A stretch of 13,458 bases of DNA from Falciphora oryzae (Eukaryota; Ascomycota; Sordariomycetes; Magnaporthales; Magnaporthaceae): contig JNVV01000040.1 of assembly GCA_000733355.1 (NCBI GenBank), forward strand, positions 340,836-354,293, written 5' to 3'. The position numbers were made by a program, and so were the translations under genes. The notes under the pieces are model-generated. The model was not told the DNA's origin. It saw only the letters and a list, made by a program, of their open reading frames with translations, and did not search any database. Within the stretch, counting starts at the first letter, position 1, and each line of letters starts with the position of its first letter. This document shows positions 9,023 to 13,458 of this stretch, piece after piece.

Positions 9023-9365
9023 ATGACAATACCAATGTCAAACAGCAATCTTTCCCAGTCAGACATTATCGCCATCGCTGTCGGCATTCCGGGAGGTCTG
9101 GGTGGAATCATTTCTCTGTATCTTGTATTGAGGAAGTGCCGGAGATCGGAGCCTCAGCCTCCGCCACCTCCACCTCAGCCTCAGCCTCCGCAACTTCAGC
9201 CAGCAGTGAGCACGCCCATATATTCCAGTGTCGTTGTGTACACTGATTCTCACGTATTCATAGGACAATCCTATAACGACCTTCAACACCGAAAATAGCA
9301 CTGTGCAGAAGATGGGGACGGATACGGGAGGGCGCTACGAGATGACAGTCACATCACGGCAGTAA
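9023..9365 (+). CDS. Small membrane-anchor protein with the same C-terminal amyloid-like motif
   Basis: Gene model join(9023..9205, 9264..9365), 94 aa; a start at 9035 (90 aa) is equally possible. Residues 15-36 are hydrophobic and glycine-rich (IIAIAVGIPGGLGGIISLYL), followed by R-K-C-R-R, which fits a single membrane span with a basic stop-transfer end. A proline/glutamine linker follows (44-60). The 58-nt intron (donor GTGAGC at 9206, branch CTGAT at 9243-9247, acceptor ATAG at 9263) leads to a 33-residue exon, F-N-T-E-N-S-T-V-Q-K-M-G-T-D-T-G-G-R-Y-E-M-T, a paralogue of the HeLo effector's last exon. The gene therefore joins the same signalling motif to a different N-terminus and may be a second executor, a membrane anchor or a modulator. 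The motif exon and intron are well supported by the paralogue; the first exon rests on the open frame and hydrophobic pattern. Unspliced, the frame ends at 9298 without the motif. Confidence 0.7.
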
Positions 9366-9762
9366 TAGGAGGGCATTCCAGACGGTCAACATGTTTCGTT
9401 AAACGCTAAAGAGTGCGTTATCACAGGCGTAATGGAGTGCTTCATGTCACTTCATCTTCGAGTAGTCGATGCAAGTCATGTTCTCGACAGTTGTGACTTG
9501 AGCTTGGGGGAGGGTCCCCGATTTTGCTTTGGGTGGTATTAATGAAATTGGCTTGTAACCGATTACCAAGCTTGGCTCTTTCAAGGAGCCTAAGAATCGA
9601 TCTCTTGCCTTACGAAGCTGCTGTGCATGTCGAAGACCTCTTTTGGGCGACGTAACGCTAAGTCAGCATGCTGCCGTAACTGGGCGCGTGGATGTGTTGG
9701 CTTTTCTAGAGCGATCGTGACGCGGACCGAGAAGGCGCGAGCTTGTGGGGGCCACAGATAGT
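9195..9762 (+). repeat. Segmental duplication, copy B (motif exon and 3' flank)
   Basis: Partner of 7909-8470, same orientation, 1.29 kb downstream. The left breakpoint lies a few codons before the exon 1/intron junction, so the first exons of the two genes are unrelated while intron, motif exon and 3' flank are shared. Confidence 0.85.
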
Positions 9763-10918
9763 GGCAATCACATCTCCCGCCAGCAGACAACCTGGCCGGA
9801 TTTTTGCTTCAGGCCCAAAAAGCCGGTCATTGACAGCCCAGAGTGGAGGCTAGGAGCGACTCCAGACCTCAAATCCGGTGCCCCAAATTGGCCGCCTCCC
9901 GGGCTGTTCGCACGGCGCAGGCTGCACCATACTCCCGTGAATACAGATGGATGGTGAGAGCCCAACCTTGATTCCCGCGGAGGCAGAGAAATGCACAATT
10001 GCTGCGTGGACGAAAACATTGGTGCCTGTCGGAGCTCTCACTGGAATTGGAGCGGGTGATCAAGCAAGCCACGTCACATCACATCGCACCCACGGCCAAT
10101 GGATTCTACATGTTGGCTCAGGGCTGCAACAAGTAACACCGCGGTCGCGCCGGTCATTTTTCTACTGCAAAACTAAGCAGTGAGCGGCGCGAAACGCGGC
10201 AACTGATGAAATGTTCCGGACATATCTTGTCCAGTCCGACACGGCAGATCAACACAGCGTTTGGTCGCGTCGAGTCCGGAGAAACGGCACTGTTTCAGCA
10301 GCGTCTTGGTCCCATAGTCCCAATCGCGTCGACGCGAGACAGCGCACGATCACGAGCAAAGGCACGCTTGAACGTCAACGGAGTCAAGTACCGTCCACAG
10401 TGCTGTTTGCTGTGGCGGGCGTGTCAAGCCGACGTTTTGGTGTACGGCGTCTCCATGCTCCACCCAGACGATGACCGCGAGGAAAGCAAAACTGCCGACG
10501 CGTCGCAGCCCGACGACGAGGAGCTGCTGTCGTTCTTTCCCATTCTTTCACGGATTTCGTGGCAAATAAGTTGCTCGGCTGGCTTGGGCGTGACAGCTGC
10601 ACATCTACCATTGGCCGAGAACGCCGTGTGTATGCGTTCAGCTTCTGCTTCTCAGTCAGTTCACCCGCGCGTGGAAGCTTCTCCGCTTCGAAGTTCGGCG
10701 TGCACACTATCATAAACCAGTTCTCTTGGACGAATCAGAAGCGTTTACAGCGTAAGAGTGGCTGTGCCAGTATCCTGCCGCAGCTCCCTTGGCAACACAG
10801 CCTTACGTACAGCGCGTAGTTTGTCGTGGTACATCACGTCTTCTGAACCCGCGACAGAAGGTCTGCACCAAACAGGACCGTCTCAGACGCACATTGACTA
10901 CGGTGTTCAATAGCAAGC
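9763..10918. other. Gap without a recognised gene, upstream of the NLR
   Basis: Overlapping frames on both strands (for example 10206-10715 plus, 10713-10384 minus) show no family motif, no splice-supported extension and an irregular composition (Ser/Arg-rich in all frames), so none is called. The right part up to 10918 is the presumed promoter of the NLR; no clear TATA box was seen. Confidence 0.4.
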
Positions 10919-13458
10919 ATGGCTAATACCGACAATTATCACTGGAGCACCGATAAGTCTATCATAGCTATACAGGGAAATGCGCCTCACTCGTAGGAGC
11001 TTCTTTTCCTCTCCGATTGTCCTCTCTCAATTCTATGATACTTTGGACGATGCCCTCGCCTAACTCCTTATCTTAAAAACAGGCGTGTGACGCAGAATAT
11101 TTATCCTCCTGCCGAAGGTGTGTACCAAGAGATCGCGCCTATCTCTCTACGCTTTTAGCAATTCCAATCTGACGTCGAACCGTGCAACATGAAGGCCGAC
11201 AAAGCAAGGATCGCTTCCTCGACTACCTAGGAGTGACTGATCCGGACGACGTCCGGACCCGCATCCATCAGGCAAGAGGCGCCGTGCTCGAGGAGTCGTA
11301 CCGCTGGGTCCTCGACCATCCCGACTACCAACGTTGGCGCAACCACGAAGACAGCCGGCTGCTTTGGATCAAAGGCGATCCCGGCAAGGGCAAGACTATG
11401 CTGCTCAGCGGCATCATCGACCAGCGACGCCCTGCCACGACGCTCCTGTCCTTCTTCTTTTGCCAAGCTACCGACACCAAGCTCAGCAACGCTCATGCTG
11501 TCCTGCGCGGTCTGATCTACATGGTCGTGAACAAGCAGCAACCGTCGCTTCGCTCGCACGTGCGGGACAAATTCAAAGACACAGGGGAGCCGCGCTTTGG
11601 AGATGCGGAAGCATGGGCTGCATTGTGCAACATCTTTTTGAGAATCCTGAGGGATCCGGACCTGGAAAAGATCATTGTCGTCATTGATGCTCTCGACGAA
11701 TGCGTGGAGGACCAAGACAAACTTCTGAAGTTCATTCTCCACGAAGCGAATTTGCCGCGCGTTAAGTGGATCATTTCCAGCCGGAACCACATTGAGCAGC
11801 GTACACGGCTCGAACATTCGCAATCGATCCTGAGCTTGGAGTTGCAGCAGAACGAAAATTCCGTCTCTCGGGCCATCGAAGCTTACATTGCCAACAGGAC
11901 ATCGCAAATCCAATCTCTGCAAAACGACCGTTCACTGCAGGACCACGTTCGACAGGTCCTCCGCGAAAAAGCCGAAGGAACGTTCCTTTGGGTGGCTTTC
12001 GTCGTCCAGGAAGTGGAAACCGTTGAATCCTGGGAGGTGCGACAGGTGGTCGATAACGTACCAAAAGGTCTTGATGATCTGTATGCGCGGATGATAGACC
12101 AGATTGGACGGCTGGAGAGCACAGATACAGAGCACTATCGGCTAGTCCTTTCGGCGGCTACACTGGCTTACCGCCCGCTCCGGCTGCTTGAGCTAGGCGC
12201 AGTGTCCGGGCTTCCAGACGCGATTTCCGGCAACGTCGGGAACATTCAAAAAATTGTCAAAAAGAGCGGCTCCTTCCTCACAGTTCGCGACGAAGCTATC
12301 TACTTCGTGCATCAGTCTGCCAAGGACTACCTGGTAGGAAAGGCCCCAGCCATCTTCCCCTCTGGTTCTGCAGCTGCCCACCGGGCCATCTTCACGCAGT
12401 CGCTGTATGTTATGGGAAAGACGCTACGGCGCGATATATACGGCCTGCGCGCTCCTGGCACTCCTATCGACCAGGCCAAGCAACCTGAGCCAGATCCGCT
12501 AGCAGCAGCGGGTTACTCGTGTGTCTACTGGGTAGACCACCTGGAAGAGAGTATCGAGGTCGACACCCCTCCGCGAACGCCACACCTCCACCGGCGGCAT
12601 CGGTTTAGGTTTTCCCCGGGTCTCTTAAAAAAATTCCCTCTGTTTGCAAAACTCGGCGCTTTATCTCAGGTAAGCCCTTTTATAATACCCTTTTAAGCTT
12701 CTTCTAACATTATTGCAAGGGGAGAGCCGTGACATCTGGATTATGCGAAGACCTCCAGGACGGCGGCGCCGTCCATTCGTTCCTGCAAGGCCGATACCTC
12801 TACTGGCTCGAGGCACTTAGCCTTCTCCGAAGCATGACAGAGGGGATCATGTCGGTACAAAAACTCGAGCGCTTGCTACAGGTACGTTTTAGCTGCTACT
12901 TCTTTTAAATACTATCCTAACTCTACTGTAGGGGCGAGCAGGAGCATTTGGATTAAGCGATTTGGTCCGCGATGCGCACCGATTCATGCTACACCACAGA
13001 GGACCAATCGAGAACAGCCCCCTCCAGACATACGGTTCAGCACTTGTGTTTAGCCCATCCCGCAGTATCGTAAAAGAGCTATTCCAACAAGAGGTGGAAT
13101 GGATTACGACCCAGCCAGTAATGGGAGATAACTGGGACGCGCACAGCGGCGCGTGCCTGCAGACGCTCGAGGGCCACAGCGGCTGGGTCAGCTCGGTCGC
13201 GTTCTCGCACGACGGCCGCCGCATCGCTTCCGGGTCGGGCGACCGAACCGTCAAGATCTGGGACGCGGCCAGCGGCGCGTGCCTGCAGACGCTCGAGGGC
13301 CACCGCAGCTGGGTCAACTCGGTCGCGTTCTCGCACGACGGCCGCCGCATCGCTTCCGGGTCGGGCGGCCCATACGGGTCGGGCGACGGAACCGTCAAGA
13401 TCTGGGACGCGGCCAGCGGCGCGTGCCTGCAGACGCTCGAGGGCCACCGCGGCTGGGT
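10919..13458 (+). CDS. NACHT-WD40 receptor (STAND/NLR type) with N-terminal amyloid-like segment, 3' incomplete
   Basis: Proposed model join(10919..10992, 11083..11117, 11195..12669, 12720..12881, 12932..>13458). The large exon has no usable ATG before the NTPase, so upstream exons are needed; this start (A at -3, G at +4) restores the frame. Residues 5-32 form a short Asn/Ser/Ile segment resembling the effectors' motif. Then come D-R-F-L-D-Y-L-G-V-T-D-P-D-D (pre-NACHT linker), Walker A GDPGKGKT (97-104), Walker B VVIDALDE (to 205), W-I-I-S-S-R-N sensor, winged-helix region with Y-F-V-H-Q-S-A-K-D-Y-L (406-416), the Y-L-Y-W-L-E-A-L-S-L-L segment, S-A-L-V-F-S-P, and near-identical WD40 repeats to the window edge. 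Such receptors bind a ligand through the WD40 propeller, oligomerise and seed amyloid folding of a partner effector. Two candidate effectors lie upstream on the same strand. NACHT-WD40 identity is near certain; the first two exons are inferred. Confidence 0.85.
10993..11194 (+). other. Two proposed 5' introns of the NLR and the 35-nt exon between them
   Basis: Intron 1, 10993-11082: donor GTAGGA, branch CTAAC at 11060-11064, acceptor ACAG. Intron 2, 11118-11194: donor GTGTGT, branch CTGAC at 11169-11173, acceptor GAAG. Together they join an ATG-initiated 25-residue segment in frame to the NACHT exon and bypass stops at 10995-10997 and 11170-11172. The GTAGGA donor and AAG acceptor are weaker than usual. 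Confidence 0.5.
12670..12719 (+). other. NLR intron before the Y-W-L-E-A-L-S-L exon
   Basis: Donor GTAAGC, branch CTAAC at 12704-12708, acceptor CAAG; 50 nt, phase 0. Without it the frame stops at 12696; with it the expected region between NACHT and WD40 continues. Confidence 0.85.
12882..12931 (+). other. NLR intron before the WD40 exon
   Basis: Donor GTACGT, branch CTAAC at 12917-12921, acceptor GTAG; 50 nt, phase 0. Joins L-E-R-L-L-Q to G-R-A-G-A-F-G-L-S-D-L-V-R-D-A and then the WD40 repeats. Confidence 0.85.
13136..13458 (+). repeat. Near-identical WD40-coding repeats
   Basis: CTGCAGACGCTCGAGGGCCAC recurs at 13157, 13283 and 13427: one unit of 126 nt (42 residues, the normal WD40 length) and one of 144 nt, which carries an 18-nt insertion at 13367-13384. 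Outside the insertion the units differ at only a few bases (G-H-S-G-W-V-S-S versus G-H-R-S-W-V-N-S versus G-H-R-G-W; G-D-R-T versus G-D-G-T). The array continues beyond the window. Confidence 0.9.

Noticed and set aside
10206..10715. A 169-codon plus-strand frame and its minus-strand counterpart as a gene
   Set aside because: No recognisable motif on either strand; similar open length on both strands in GC-rich DNA makes chance likely.
13079..13447. Minus-strand frames across the WD40 repeats
   Set aside because: They are the antisense shadow of the WD40 array; the repeat period and G-H...W-D residues identify the plus strand.

Overview
The window comes from a filamentous ascomycete genome (Pezizomycotina, probably a Sordariomycete). 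Evidence: short introns of 50-90 nt with GTRNGT-type donors and CTRAY branch points; GC-rich coding exons beside AT-rich gaps; and protein families almost confined to such fungi (HET domain, HeLo domain, NACHT-WD40 STAND receptors with near-identical repeats, amyloid signalling motifs). Nothing bacterial or viral is visible. The organism is inferred, not identified.

Layout. 1-701: C-terminal end of an ankyrin-repeat protein, entering from the left and broken by a stop at 513-515. 701-2191, minus strand: decayed HeLo-domain gene with a possible degenerate kinase-like C-terminus (three in-frame stops and a frameshift). 2192-2940: gap holding one copy of an AT-rich repeat and a TATA-like site. 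2941-5556: intact two-exon HET-domain gene, about 850 aa. 5536-5880: short minus-strand protein remnant and the second copy of the AT-rich repeat, so two direct copies flank the HET gene. 5880-7131: no recognised gene. 7132-8074: HeLo-domain effector whose short last exon encodes a candidate amyloid motif. 9023-9365: small membrane-anchor plus proline-rich protein ending in the same motif exon. That exon and its 3' flank form a 0.56 kb segmental duplication. 9763-10918: no recognised gene. 10919 to the window end: NACHT-WD40 receptor (NLR/STAND type), with a short N-terminal segment that resembles the effectors' motif, running off the right edge.

How the parts may work together. The right half looks like an amyloid-signalling cell-death locus of the HET-S/NWD2 or HELLP/SBP/PNT1 type: an NLR sensor that would template the amyloid fold of C-terminal motifs on two different executors, one HeLo and one membrane-anchored. 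The motif, 32-33 residues containing VQKMG.DTGGRYEMT, does not match the HET-s, sigma or PP motifs as I know them, so it may be a new or poorly described family. The spliced NLR N-terminus and the membrane-anchor effector are inferences from splice signals and pattern matching. The left half holds the remains of other allorecognition-type genes, suggesting an incompatibility gene cluster with rapid birth, death and exon shuffling.
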